DNA of 64,000 bases from assembly GCF_016863515.1 (NCBI RefSeq), contig NZ_BOPA01000003.1, forward strand, positions 124,001-188,000, written 5' to 3'. Position numbers and translations under genes: made by a program. Positions 49,739 through 59,400 of this stretch are shown piece by piece; within the stretch, counting starts at the first letter, position 1; each line of letters starts with the position of its first letter. Source of the DNA: Micromonospora gifhornensis. GTDB taxonomy: Bacteria; Actinomycetota; Actinomycetes; Mycobacteriales; Micromonosporaceae. A model generated the notes under the pieces. The model ran no database searches. It was not told the origin of the DNA and saw nothing but the letters and a program-made list of their open reading frames with translations.

Positions 49739-52273
49739 TTGGGCAGGCTCGCGTCGGCGTACGGGCAGGCGAACGCCGCACACCGGGCCGCCCGGGCCCA
49801 CCTCGATGTCGCTCGGAACGCGCTGAACCAGAGCACACCGACCGCCCCGACGGTCGACCCCGACCTGCTGGCCCTGCTGGCCCGGGTCGGGGGCACCCTG
49901 GCCACCCCGACGCCGGGCACCCCACTGGCCGGACAACCGGTGCCGGTACGCCTCGGCGAGGCGGTCACCGATGGTGGCGGCTTCCCCGTCCTGGTGCCCC
50001 TCGGCGCCGGACATCATCTCGCCGTCGACACCGACGCCCGCGACCCGGCCGTGGCCGCACTGCTGCGCGCGGTCGTGCTGCGCCTGCTCGCCACCGCCGC
50101 ACCCGGCGGCGTCCGGGTCGCCGGGTGCGACAGCGCCGCCCTCGGCGCCACCTTCGGTCCACTGCGACCCCTGCTCGACGCCGGCGTCATCGACCCACCG
50201 GCCACCACCGAGCCGGAGGTCGCCGCACTGCTCGACGCCGCCGAACAGCACGCGCGTACCGCCCGGCAGGCCGACCGGCCGGACCAGGAACTGCTGGTGC
50301 TGGTCGCCGCGTCGGTGCCGTCGCCACGCGACGCCGCCCGGCTCGCCGCGCTCACCCACGCCGGGCCGGCCGCTGCCGTCTGCGTCCTGCTCGCCGGCTG
50401 GCGGGCGGCCGGTCCGGGCGAGCCGGCGCCGCCGCTGGGCGCCACCACCGTGCTCCGGATGATCAACGGGTACGCCCGCGTCGGCGACCCGCCGCACGCC
50501 CCGTTCAGCGCCGACGGCAGCGGCCTGGCCGTCCCGGTACGGCTCGACGGTGACCCGCCACCGGCCTCGGTCGCGGCGCTGGCCGCCCACCTCGGCGAGG
50601 CCGCCCGCCGGGGCGCGACGATCGGCTTCGCCGACCTGCTGCCGCCGCGACGATGGGCTGACTCGGCCCGCGCCGGACTGCGTACCGTGGTCGGTCGGGC
50701 CGGCCGCGAACCGTTCACCATCGCCTTCGACGACGCCACCCCGCACTGGCTGGTCGGCGGGCGTACCGGCGCCGGCAAGACGGTGTTCCTCCTCGACGTG
50801 CTGTACGGGCTGGCCGCCCGCTACGCCCCGAGCGAGTTGCAGCTCTACCTGCTCGACTTCAAGGAGGGGGTGAGCTTCACCGAGTTCGTCCCCACCGGCC
50901 GCGACCCGTCCTGGCTGCCGCACGCCCGCGCCGTCGGCATCGAGAGCGACCGCGAGTACGGCGTGGCCGTGCTGCGGGAACTGCGCCGCGAACTGCAGCG
51001 GCGGGCCACCGCGCTGAAACGTCACGGCGTCACCAAACTGGCCGACCTGCCCGCCGACACCACCGTGCCACGGATCATCGCCATGATCGACGAGTTCCAG
51101 GTGCTGCTCGCCGGCAACGACCCGATCTCCCGCGAGTCGGTGGACCTGCTGGAGGAGTTGGCCCGCAAGGGCCGCTCGTACGGCGTACACCTGGTGCTGG
51201 CCAGCCAGAGCACGACGGGCATCGAGGCGCTCTACGGCCGTGCCGAGGCGGTCTTCGGGCAGTTCGCGTTGCGGGTGGCGCTGCCCGGCGGCGGGGGAGT
51301 GCTCGACCCGCTCAACGACGCCGCGGCCACCCTGCCGGTCGGCTCGGCCGTGATCAACACCGCCGCCGGGGTGGCCGGCGCGAACACGGTGATCCGCTTC
51401 CCCGACGCCTACGCCGCCGCCGACGAGTTGACCCGCCTGCGGCACGAGCTGTGGCAGGCCCGCCCGTCGGACGCCCGGCCACCGTCGGTGTTCCGGGGCT
51501 ACGAGACCGCCCGCGTCGAGGACGACGCCACCTTCACCGGCCTGCGCCCCGGCGGCCGGCGACCCCTGGCCCTGGTCGGCCGTACCGTCGACGTGGACGG
51601 CACCAGCGCCCTGTTCATCATGGACACCGCCCCCGGCCGCCACCTGGCCGTGGTGGGCACCTCCGCCGCCGGTGCCGAGGTGCTGCGCGCCGCCACCCTG
51701 AGCCTGGCCCGGCAGCACACCCCCGGCGAGGTGACCTTCCTGCTCGCCCCACTGGTCGCCGCCGCCGACCCGGCGGCCGACGACACCGCCGCCACGCTGA
51801 CCGCCGCCGGCCACCCGGTGGTACGCCTCGACGCCACCGCCCTGCGCCGGCACCTCGCCGCCGGCTCGACCGACTCTGTGGACCCGCCGGGGCGTAGCTA
51901 TCTGGTGGTGTTCGGGATGGACGCCGCGGCCGGGCTGCTCGCCGAGACCGATCCGGCGACCTTCCGTTCCGGCCACGACGACCTGCGGACCCTGCTGCGC
52001 CAGGGCCCCGGCCACGGGGTGCACCTGCTCGGCTGGTGGCGTGGGCTGCGCCGGCTCGCCGACGACCTCGGCGGTACCCAGAACCGCGACGACGTCGCCT
52101 GCCTGGTCGCGCTGAACGTGCCCGGCGCCGACCTCGGCCTGCACCTCGGGGTGCACGACCTGGCGTACACGCCCCGAGCCGACCGAGCCCTGCTTGTCGA
52201 CCGGCACGACCAACGGATCCGGCTGATCGTGCCGTTCGCCCGCGACGGGCACACCGCCGAAGGGCAGGAGTGA
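49739..52273 (+). CDS. FtsK/SpoIIIE-domain ATPase with a degenerate second P-loop
   Basis: An 844-residue cytoplasmic ATPase. The FtsK/SpoIIIE motor domain has Walker A GRTGAGKT (residues 341-348), Walker B IIAMIDEFQ (about 442-450) and the sensor VLASQSTTG (about 484-492). A second P-loop-like domain at the C-terminus (about 615-840) reads VVGTSAAGAEVLRA where Walker A should be, so it has lost the Lys and is probably inactive. Multiple ATPase domains with degenerate copies recall EccC of type VII secretion. The TTG at 49739 follows GGAGGGG by six bases. No N-terminal membrane helices, unlike FtsK. It is followed at once by a proline-rich membrane protein gene. Confidence 0.85.
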   Translation: MGRLASAYGQANAAHRAARAHLDVARNALNQSTPTAPTVDPDLLALLARVGGTLATPTPGTPLAGQPVPVRLGEAVTDGGGFPVLVPLGAGHHLAVDTDARDPAVAALLRAVVLRLLATAAPGGVRVAGCDSAALGATFGPLRPLLDAGVIDPPATTEPEVAALLDAAEQHARTARQADRPDQELLVLVAASVPSPRDAARLAALTHAGPAAAVCVLLAGWRAAGPGEPAPPLGATTVLRMINGYARVGDPPHAPFSADGSGLAVPVRLDGDPPPASVAALAAHLGEAARRGATIGFADLLPPRRWADSARAGLRTVVGRAGREPFTIAFDDATPHWLVGGRTGAGKTVFLLDVLYGLAARYAPSELQLYLLDFKEGVSFTEFVPTGRDPSWLPHARAVGIESDREYGVAVLRELRRELQRRATALKRHGVTKLADLPADTTVPRIIAMIDEFQVLLAGNDPISRESVDLLEELARKGRSYGVHLVLASQSTTGIEALYGRAEAVFGQFALRVALPGGGGVLDPLNDAAATLPVGSAVINTAAGVAGANTVIRFPDAYAAADELTRLRHELWQARPSDARPPSVFRGYETARVEDDATFTGLRPGGRRPLALVGRTVDVDGTSALFIMDTAPGRHLAVVGTSAAGAEVLRAATLSLARQHTPGEVTFLLAPLVAAADPAADDTAATLTAAGHPVVRLDATALRRHLAAGSTDSVDPPGRSYLVVFGMDAAAGLLAETDPATFRSGHDDLRTLLRQGPGHGVHLLGWWRGLRRLADDLGGTQNRDDVACLVALNVPGADLGLHLGVHDLAYTPRADRALLVDRHDQRIRLIVPFARDGHTAEGQE

Positions 52274-52275
52274 AC

Positions 52276-53340
52276 GTGTCCACCTTCGACGAGTACGCCG
52301 CGCTGGTCCGTCACCTGTCGACGCAGCAGCGCGCCAGCGAGCAGGGTGTCGCCGCCGACGAGCAGCGGCGACGGGATCTCGGCGCGACCGTGGAATACCT
52401 GGATCGTCGACTGCTCGCCCAGGGGCAGCGCCTCGACCAACTCGGCCGCACCATCGGCGTCATCTCCCCGCCCCCCGGCCCACCGTTCACGGCGCCCGCC
52501 TCCGGCCCACCAGCCACCGCGCCAGCCTCTGGCCCGCCGGTCACCGCGCCCGCCTCCGGTCCGCCAGCCACCGCGCCCGCCTCTGGCCCGCCGGTCACCG
52601 CGCCCGCCTCCGGTCCGTCGGGCACCGCGCCCGCCTCCGGTCCGCCAGCCACCGCGCCAGCCTCCGGCCTGCCGGTCGCCACGCCCATCTCCGGTCCGCC
52701 GAGGCCACCCGGCGTGCCCACCTCCGGGCCGCCTGGGCCGCCCGGTCGCGCGGGGGCGGGTGGCTCGCTACCGGGGACGGGGTGGGACGGCGGCGCAGCC
52801 GCCGCGCCGGGGCGGTCGGGTGTCGGGGCGTACCCCCAGGTGGGTGTGGGGGAGGCGGAGCGGGCGTTGCCGGTGGCGGTGAGCGCGACGGCGGCCGGGG
52901 TGCCCGGGCAGCGGGCCGCGGAGATCGATGCGGCGACGGAGCTGGAGCTGGCCCGGCGGTGGGCCGACGAGGCCGACCGGTACGCGCAGCAGACGGAGGT
53001 GCTCGCCCAGCGGCCGGCGCTGCTGCCGAGCTGGTCGCCGATGGCTCGGGCGATCGCCGTCTACCTCGCGTTCGCCGCCGTGTCGGTGCTGATCATGCTG
53101 GTCATGGTGCTCGCCTCCGGAGTCGGCGTGGTCGGCGGATGGACGTTGTTCTCCTGGATGTGTGCCGGCCTGCCCGCCGCCTCGCTGATCGGTGGCTGGC
53201 TGGTGCTCGGCCGCTGGGGTCGGCCTGCCGTCGGCGCGATGACCGCACCCCGCTACCCGGTGATCGGCTTCCTGCTCTGCTTCCTCGCCGTCCCGCTCGC
53301 CTACTGCGGCTACCTCGTCCTGATCCGGACCCTGCGCTGA
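52276..53340 (+). CDS. Proline-repeat membrane protein partnered with the FtsK-like ATPase
   Basis: A 354-residue protein. An N-terminal helical segment (about 1-60, EYAALVRHLSTQQRASEQGVAAD) is followed by eight 9-residue repeats of the form GPPxTAPAS (residues 68-139) and a Gly/Pro linker. A second helical segment follows (about 215-250), then three membrane helices at the C-terminus (about 260-280, 288-310, 330-350). The GTG at 52276 follows GGAG by five bases and lies 3 bases after the ATPase stop. Not a known family. Tight linkage suggests a membrane partner of the ATPase. Confidence 0.78.
   Translation: MSTFDEYAALVRHLSTQQRASEQGVAADEQRRRDLGATVEYLDRRLLAQGQRLDQLGRTIGVISPPPGPPFTAPASGPPATAPASGPPVTAPASGPPATAPASGPPVTAPASGPSGTAPASGPPATAPASGLPVATPISGPPRPPGVPTSGPPGPPGRAGAGGSLPGTGWDGGAAAAPGRSGVGAYPQVGVGEAERALPVAVSATAAGVPGQRAAEIDAATELELARRWADEADRYAQQTEVLAQRPALLPSWSPMARAIAVYLAFAAVSVLIMLVMVLASGVGVVGGWTLFSWMCAGLPAASLIGGWLVLGRWGRPAVGAMTAPRYPVIGFLLCFLAVPLAYCGYLVLIRTLR
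52477..52692 (+). repeat. Eight in-phase 27-bp coding repeats
   Basis: Eight units of 27 bases (GGCCCACCGTTCACGGCGCC-type) start at 52477 and encode GPPxTAPAS. Units five to eight diverge progressively. Repeat number is probably variable between strains. Confidence 0.85.
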
Positions 53341-53346
53341 GTCCGT

Positions 53347-53400
53347 CGAGATCTTGGAACGCCAGCGCCCCTCTGGGGGCACTTTCGTACCAAGGTCTCG
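53347..53400. repeat. CGAGATCTTGG palindrome with internal hairpin
   Basis: CGAGATCTTGG (53347-53357) and CCAAGGTCTCG (53390-53400) pair with one mismatch around a GCCCC-TCT-GGGGGC inner hairpin. It lies 6 bases after a stop and 95 bases before the next gene, so it may serve as a terminator or attenuator. It resembles a widespread Micromonosporaceae repeat, from memory. Confidence 0.65.
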
Positions 53401-53495
53401 GCGGAGGTTCAGGGTGTCGCGGCGGGTGCGGGAGTCTCGTAGGCTCCTCTGTGGTTGCTCGTGTGGTGGTTGAGGGTCAGGTGGGGGGAGGGCTT

Positions 53496-53759
53496 GTGAG
53501 TGCAGCGGAGATGATCGCCAGGCTGGCGGCAGCGGCACAGAAGCTGGACGAGGCGAAGGCGAAGACGGCCGCCGCCGCGCAGGACGCGGCCGAGGCACGG
53601 CAACTCGTCGCGGGCGCGTTGCAGGGCGTCGCCGCCGGGCCGCTGATCAACATGATCGATTCGTACCGGCAGGCGCTCGCGCAGGCCGTCCAGGGCGGTG
53701 AGCCCGCCAAGCAGCACGTCCAGGAGACCATCGCGAAGGTACGCGCGCTGGGCAACTGA
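53496..53759 (+). CDS. Small helical protein, DUF6244-like
   Basis: An 87-residue all-helical protein: AAEMIARLAAAAQKLDEAKAKTAAAAQDAAEARQLVAGAL, then QAVQGGEPAKQHVQETIAKVRALGN. The Ala-rich amphipathic hairpin and size resemble DUF6244 or WXG100-like secretion substrates, but there is no WxG motif. GTG at 53496 after GGGGGGAGGG. Encoded downstream of the FtsK-like ATPase and its membrane partner, it could be their substrate; this is inference. Confidence 0.7.
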   Translation: MSAAEMIARLAAAAQKLDEAKAKTAAAAQDAAEARQLVAGALQGVAAGPLINMIDSYRQALAQAVQGGEPAKQHVQETIAKVRALGN

Positions 53760-53793
53760 CCGTCGGCGGTGGGACAAGGGTGGAGGTGGCGCA

Positions 53794-54219
53794 GTGGGTG
53801 ACGGCGGCGTGCTTGACGGGTTCCACATCGGATTTTTGCCGGGTGGGCTGGGCGATCTGGTCTCCGACTTCGCCAGCGAGTGGGGAGACGTGCAGATCAC
53901 CAGTCGGGTCTGGGAGCGGCAAACTGCCGACGGGCACCGGGTGGACCTGCGGTTGCATGTGCTGCGCGGGCCGCGGTTGAGTGACCTCGACGGGCTGCGC
54001 GACTTCCTCGTCGACTATCACGAGCGGGAACTCGACGATTCACAGCTGATGGACTTCCCGCACCCCGACGGGCCCGGTCGGGCGACCGACACCCAGGTGT
54101 TCTGGCTGACCGAGCCGGGCGTCGCGGTGACCGTGCTCGTCGACCCGGAGCAGTTCGGTCAGGACGACCTGTTCACCGTTGCGCGGGGCATCGTCCGGGA
54201 ACGCGAGCAGGCGGGCTGA
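53794..54219 (+). CDS. Hypothetical protein of the FtsK-like module
   Basis: A 141-residue soluble acidic protein without membrane segments. It has FHIGFLPGGLGDLVSDFASEWGDV, ITSRVWERQTADGHRVDLRLHVLRGP and HPDGPGRATDTQVFWLTEPGVAVTVLVDP. The mixed alpha/beta pattern suggests a small globular domain with an exposed acidic loop. The GTG at 53794 follows GGAGG. Last gene of the four-gene run before a strong terminator. No known family recognised. Confidence 0.7.
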   Translation: MGDGGVLDGFHIGFLPGGLGDLVSDFASEWGDVQITSRVWERQTADGHRVDLRLHVLRGPRLSDLDGLRDFLVDYHERELDDSQLMDFPHPDGPGRATDTQVFWLTEPGVAVTVLVDPEQFGQDDLFTVARGIVREREQAG

Positions 54220-54250
54220 GGCGGGGCCGCGGTTCTGCTGCGGCCCCGCC
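54220..54250. terminator. Bidirectional terminator
   Basis: GGCGGGGCCGC (54220-54230) and GCGGCCCCGCC (54240-54250) form an 11-bp stem with a 9-base loop between convergent genes ending at 54219 and 54267. Confidence 0.8.
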
Positions 54251-54266
54251 GGGTGCGAGTCGGGGA

Positions 54267-55526
54267 TCAGGAACCGGTCGGGCTCAGCGGAGCGCCGTCC
54301 GGAACGACGGGGATGACCCCGGTCGGTCCGACGTAGAGCAGCCGGTTCGGCGAGCCCTCCGGGTTGGGGATCTTGTTCATGGTGGCGTTGGCCAAGATCA
54401 GGTTGCCTACCTGCTGTGGGGTCAGGCCGGGGTTGTTGCCGAGGATCAGGGCGGCGGCGCCGGCGACGTGCGGGGCGGCCATCGAGGTGCCGCTGGCAAT
54501 GTAGGAGCTGTTGTCGCTGGTGTACCAGGCGGAACGGATTTCCTGGCCGGGGGCGAAGATGTCGGTGCAGCGGCCCCAGTTGGAGAACAATGCCCGGGTG
54601 TCGCCGATGGTGCTGGCGTTCACCGTGAGCGCTTCGAGGACCCGGGCCGGGGTGTATTCGCAGGCGTCGGAGTTGTTGTTACCCGAGGAGATCGTGTAGA
54701 GCACACCTTTCAGGATGGAAGCCCGGACCGCGTTCTCCAGGGTGAGGTGGCTGCCTTTGGCGCCGAGACTCATGTTCGCCACCGCGGACGTCCTGGTCAC
54801 GTGTTGAGTGGTCACCCATTCGACGCCGGCGATGACTGCCGCCGCGCTACCCGTGTTCCCGCAGCCGAGGACCTTGACCGCGACCAGTGACACGCTCTTG
54901 GCAACCCCGAATGCCCTGCCACCGAGGGTGCCCGCGACATGCGTACCGTGGCCGTTGCAGTCGGTGTTGATCCCGTCCCCGGTGGTGTTGACACCCCAGA
55001 CCGCCCGACCACCGAAATCGGCATGCGTCGTCCGGATCCCGGTGTCGAGCACATACGCCCGCACCCTGTTCGTCGCGTCCGGGTACATGTACGTGTTGTC
55101 GAGCGGCAGATGTCGCTGATCGATCCGGTCCAGCCCCCACGACGGCGGGTTCGTCTGGGTACCCGTGAGCCGGACCTCGACGTCCTGTTCGACGTACGCC
55201 ACTCCCGGTTGGGCAGCGAGTCGACGTGCGTCCGCCCCGCTCATCGTGCCGGCGAACCCTTGCACGGTATGCGAGTAGGTGTGCGTGACCTTGACGTTGT
55301 ATGTGGTGGTCAACTCGCGGGTCAGCGCCTGGGTTTTCATGGCCGTGTCGTCCTTGAGCACCACGAGGTAACTGTCCGGAATGGCATGTGGACTGCCGGC
55401 GCCGAGAATGTTGCCCTCGGCCGCAGCCGCCGGTGACGGGGCCACCGAGACCAGTAGGGCAGCCGTCGTGGCAACCGCTGCTGAGCTGGCGAAACGCTGT
55501 CGCCAGGTTCTGCCGGCATCGTTCAT
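54267..55526 (-). CDS. Secreted subtilisin-like (S8) serine protease
   Basis: A 419-residue preproprotease. A signal peptide (about 1-36, hydrophobic core AAVATTAALLVSVAPSPAAAA) and an inhibitor I9 prodomain (about 50-120, YLVVLKDDTAMKTQALTREL) precede the S8 catalytic domain. The triad is D161 in VLDTGIRTTHADF, H193 in NGHGTHVAGTLGG and S348 in SGTSMAAPHVAG. The C-terminal about thirty residues are a short tail. The ATG at 55526 follows GGGAGGAATC by a few bases and gives a clean signal peptide, so an ATG at 55625 is rejected. No C-terminal membrane anchor, so not a mycosin. It lies convergent to the FtsK module. Confidence 0.95.
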   Translation of the reverse strand: MNDAGRTWRQRFASSAAVATTAALLVSVAPSPAAAAEGNILGAGSPHAIPDSYLVVLKDDTAMKTQALTRELTTTYNVKVTHTYSHTVQGFAGTMSGADARRLAAQPGVAYVEQDVEVRLTGTQTNPPSWGLDRIDQRHLPLDNTYMYPDATNRVRAYVLDTGIRTTHADFGGRAVWGVNTTGDGINTDCNGHGTHVAGTLGGRAFGVAKSVSLVAVKVLGCGNTGSAAAVIAGVEWVTTQHVTRTSAVANMSLGAKGSHLTLENAVRASILKGVLYTISSGNNNSDACEYTPARVLEALTVNASTIGDTRALFSNWGRCTDIFAPGQEIRSAWYTSDNSSYIASGTSMAAPHVAGAAALILGNNPGLTPQQVGNLILANATMNKIPNPEGSPNRLLYVGPTGVIPVVPDGAPLSPTGS

Positions 55527-55778
55527 GGTGATTCCTCCCATGCTGACGCTGAGTGTGGGACCCCGTCGAACATGCAGAGCGCCATCTGCCGCGCAAGAAT
55601 AGCGAAATAGATCCGTAACCGTCAATTAGTCGAATCGCGATATCCTGCGTGGCTCAGGTGTCTGGAGGAATAGCCCATTAGCTCGCAAACCTGTTTTAGT
55701 CGCGATAATGCATGGTTGGCCGCATCTTCAAAGCGGGTTGAGGAATTGCGGTTGTGCGACTTGCGTAATGCACAAGCG

Positions 55779-56264
55779 CTACGCCGACGGCTCGTACCGG
55801 TCCTCGGCGGCCTGCGCCAGGTGACACCGGACGATCGCCCGGCAGGAGGTGGCCAGCAGCAGCCCGATGCCAGCCGCCATGATCGGCAGCCCGACACCGA
55901 AGGACTGCTCGGCCACCGCATCCAGACTGCTCCGTTCGCCCAACATGCCGAAGCTCGCCGCCACCACCGCCAGCGCGTTGACCAGGGTGCCCACGGCGGC
56001 CACCATGCCGGTCATCGCCGCCACCACGCTGCGCTGTGCCCACAGTGCCGCGCCGGCAGCCAGCAGCAGCCACGCGAAGGTGATCAGGGTCCAGCCGCCT
56101 CCGCCGCTGAGCGACGCATACTCCCAGCCGGAGAACGACCACAGGGCCCGATTCTTCTTGAACCAGGGCATCAGGTATCCGATGAGGGTGACCAGAGTGG
56201 CCACGAGCATGCCCGTGTCGACGGCGACCAGTCGGAGCGATGAGGTCTGCGGTGTCGTGGACAT
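55779..56264 (-). CDS. Four-helix membrane protein
   Basis: A 161-residue integral membrane protein with four hydrophobic segments (about 14-37, 57-76, 83-103, 120-140), then RAIVRCHLAQAAEDRY. The short loop after the first helix is basic and aromatic: LMPWFKKNRALWSFSGWEYAS. The ATG at 56264 follows GAGGAGGACC by two to five bases; an upstream ATG at 56330 is rejected. No family recognised. Divergent from the NACHT gene, so the 159-base gap must serve both. The 252 bases between it and the protease gene are GC-poorer and hold no convincing gene. Confidence 0.72.
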   Translation of the reverse strand: MSTTPQTSSLRLVAVDTGMLVATLVTLIGYLMPWFKKNRALWSFSGWEYASLSGGGGWTLITFAWLLLAAGAALWAQRSVVAAMTGMVAAVGTLVNALAVVAASFGMLGERSSLDAVAEQSFGVGLPIMAAGIGLLLATSCRAIVRCHLAQAAEDRYEPSA

Positions 56265-56409
56265 GGTCCTCCTCGTCATCGAGTTACGGAGCAGCATCGT
56301 ACGCGCGGTCCATGATTGCGGCTCGGTCACGCGTGGTCCCGACGTCTGATGGAAACACTGTGGACACTGCCCCGAACACGGTGCGTGGTGATGGATGGAT
56401 GCCGGTGAC

Positions 56410-56415
56410 TACACT
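56410..56415 (+). promoter_or_regulatory. Putative -10 element for a leaderless NACHT transcript
   Basis: TACACT ends 8 bases before the GTG start at 56424, which has no ribosome-binding site. That spacing would put transcription initiation on or next to the start codon, the leaderless layout common in actinobacteria. Confidence 0.35.
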
Positions 56416-56423
56416 GCGCGGCC

Positions 56424-59400
56424 GTGGAACCTGCCTCACTCACCTCCGCCCTGGCCAAAGCGATCATGTCGCAGTTGGTCAGACAGTTGGCGGGCCCGGC
56501 ACTGACGAGCGTGAAGACGCGCGTGCTTGGCGACCCGGAGCGCAAGGCGCTGGAGCAGGCGTTGGACCGCGCGTTCGGCCAGATCCGGCAGGCGTACGGG
56601 CACCAGCTCGCAGACTTCGACGTCAATCCCGACTTCTGGCAGCATGAGGGCGCCACGGAGCTGGCGAAGGTCCTCCTGCCCGGTGCGCGACCCTCGCCGG
56701 CGGCACTGGCCCGGCGGGCTGTCGGGTCGCTGGGGACCTTCCAGTCCGACGACGAACAACTCGACCGGATCAACCTGCTCCGCCCGGTGTTCAAGGCGTT
56801 CCTCGACGCCCTGAGCACCGAGGTACGCCGCGAACCTGCGCTGCAAGCCCTGCTGCACCGTTCCGACGAGGCCCACAGCGCCCAGGCGACCGGCAGGCTG
56901 GCCGAGCAGTCGGGTGCTGCCGGGGCCGGCGAAGACGATCTGCTGCACTACCTGACCTGGCTGATCGACCAGCACCGGTACCTGCCGACCGTGGGGGTGG
57001 TCCGCAACACCACCGTCCGGCTGCCGCTGACCGAGGTGTTCGTCGGGTTACAGGCCCAGGTCGACCGGCGCCCCGGTGACCGGGCGCGGGAATGGTTCAC
57101 GCGGGAACGCGACAAGCTGACCGCGCTGATGGAGACCGGTCAGCTCGACCAGACCGGCTTCGAGGCCGCCCTGGACCGGTTGCAGCTGACCTACGGCCGG
57201 AAGTTCCCCGCCGACGGTGAGCGGGACGAGACACCGGTGCTGCCGGTGCTGGACACGGTGGGCAGGAACGCCCAGTTGCTGGTGCTCGGCGACCCGGGCT
57301 CGGGTAAGACGACCCTGTTGCGTTACCTGGCCCTGACCCACGCCAAGGCCCGGATCGCCGATCCCACGGATCCGGCCACCCGGCTCCCGATCTATCTGCG
57401 GATCGGCGAGTACGCCCAGCACGGCTACCCCCGGGTGGGCATCGGCGAGTTCCTCATCGAGCACCTGCGCCGCCATGAATGCCGTACGCCGGGCTTGGCC
57501 GATCTCCTCCAGAGGCACCTCGACACCGGTCGGTGCCTGGTGCTGTTGGACGGTCTCGACGAGATCGCCTCCGCAGAGCTGCGGCGGGGGGTGGTCGCGG
57601 CGGTGGTCAACTTCGTCACCGCGCATGCCCGGCAGGGCAACCGTTTCGTGGTGACCAGCCGGATCTCCGGCTACCAGGCCGCGCCGCTACCCGACTCGTT
57701 CCACGCGGTGCGGTTGACGGAGATGGACGACGCGACGATTGAGGCTTTCCTGGAGGTCTACTGCCGGGAGGTGGAACAGGCCGAAACGCCGGAGCGGAGC
57801 CCCTCGGCGACCCGCGAGGCCGCCGCCCGGGAAGCCGCGGCGATCGGTGCGGCCCTGAAAACCACCCCGGGCGTACGCCGACTGGCCGCCAACCCTCTGC
57901 TGCTCACCGCCCTGGTCCTGGTGCACCGCTCCAGTGGGCGCCTGCCACACCGGCGGGTCGAGGCGTACATCGAGGTATGTCACGCTCTGGGGCGGACCTG
58001 GCGCAGCGCGCAAGGTGTTGCGGAGGCTGACCTGCCGGACGAGCGGATCCTCAACCGGTGGCTGGCGCGGCTCGGGGCCTGGCTGCACGAGCACCGCCCC
58101 GAGGGCGCGGCCAGCAAGCTGGAACTGCTTGAGGTGCTCGGCCCGCTCTGGGCGGCGCACCACGGCAGCCCCTGGGATCCGCAGGTGTTGCGCGACGCCG
58201 ACCCGTTGGACACCGATCCGGGTCGGGGGGTGCTCGACTTCGTCAGGAAGGTCGACGCGCACACCGGGCTGCTGGTCGAGCGGGCCCCCGGCCGGTACGG
58301 CTTCGCCCACCTGACCTTCGAGGAGTACTACACCGGCCGAGCGCTGGCTCTGCTCGGTTCGATCGAGAACCGGGCGAGCGAGATCCGCCGCCGGCTGCAC
58401 GATCCCCGCTACGACGAACCGATCCTGCTCGCCCTGGGCCTGATCGGTACCGACTACGCCGAGCAGATCGACGAGGTGGTCGCGCAGGCGATCTATCCCG
58501 GAGCGGAACCCAGCGAGTACGAGGACCTGCTCGGACGTGACTTCCTGTTCATGCTCCGGGTCCTGGCCGACGACGTGCCGCTGACGCGGACCGCGACCAT
58601 CGACGAGATCCTGCACCAGGCAATAGAGGAGTACCTACACCGTGATTTCAGTCGATGCCGCTTCACCGCCTACCGGAAAGCCCTGATTCAGCGACTGCGC
58701 GGCCTCGGAGGCACCAGGGCCGGTGAACGTCTCCGGGTGGCCCTCGATGCCTGGGTGGAGATCCTCACCAGGCACCCGGAAATATCGGATGGCCCCGGAT
58801 CCGAACGTTGGTGCGAACTGGTTGAGATAGTCGCCGCGCACGGCCCTCTCCTTCCGGTCACCCGCGACCGGCTCGTATGGCTAGCGGCAGATCTCTCTGA
58901 CGCTTACCGGGCGGTTCGGGCGATGGAGGTGTTGGCCCAACAGGGTGCGCTTACCGAGAACGTGATCGCGGCAGCCCTGATGCTGAGAAGCGACTGGGAT
59001 CCGATAGTCCAGGATGGCGCGCTGGGGGCCCTGCACCTTGGTCATGCCTTCACCCCGAAGGTGGTCGAGGCGGTGACGGAGTTGGCGACGAGTGCCGACG
59101 ACTCGTGGATCCGGGTGCGAGCGGTGGAGGTGTTGGTGCGTCGTGGTCTTCTCACCGAGGAGGTGACCTCGGCTGTCGTGGGAATGGCGGCGGAGCAGCC
59201 GGACGATGGGGCTCGGGCGGTGGCGGAGCTGGCATGGGCAGGTGTGTGGACCGGCGAGGTGATCACGTCGCTGGTGGGGTTGGCGACCGGCGCTGGAAGC
59301 CTGGGTTCCAGGGTGACAGCGGCGTACGCGCTGGCGACGGGTGGTCAGCCGACCCCGGAGGTGACCGCTGCGTTGGCGGGGTTGGCGACCGGTGTTGCCG

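Noticed and set aside
54267..55526. Mycosin identity for the subtilase beside the FtsK-like module
   Set aside because: It has a cleaved signal peptide, an I9 prodomain and no C-terminal membrane helix, so it is an ordinary secreted subtilase.
55622..55921. A 99-residue minus-strand frame behind the protease gene
   Set aside because: The upstream half overlaps the membrane-protein gene; the tail (RFEDAANHALSRLKQVCELM) looks helical but has no start or conserved family, so evidence is too thin.
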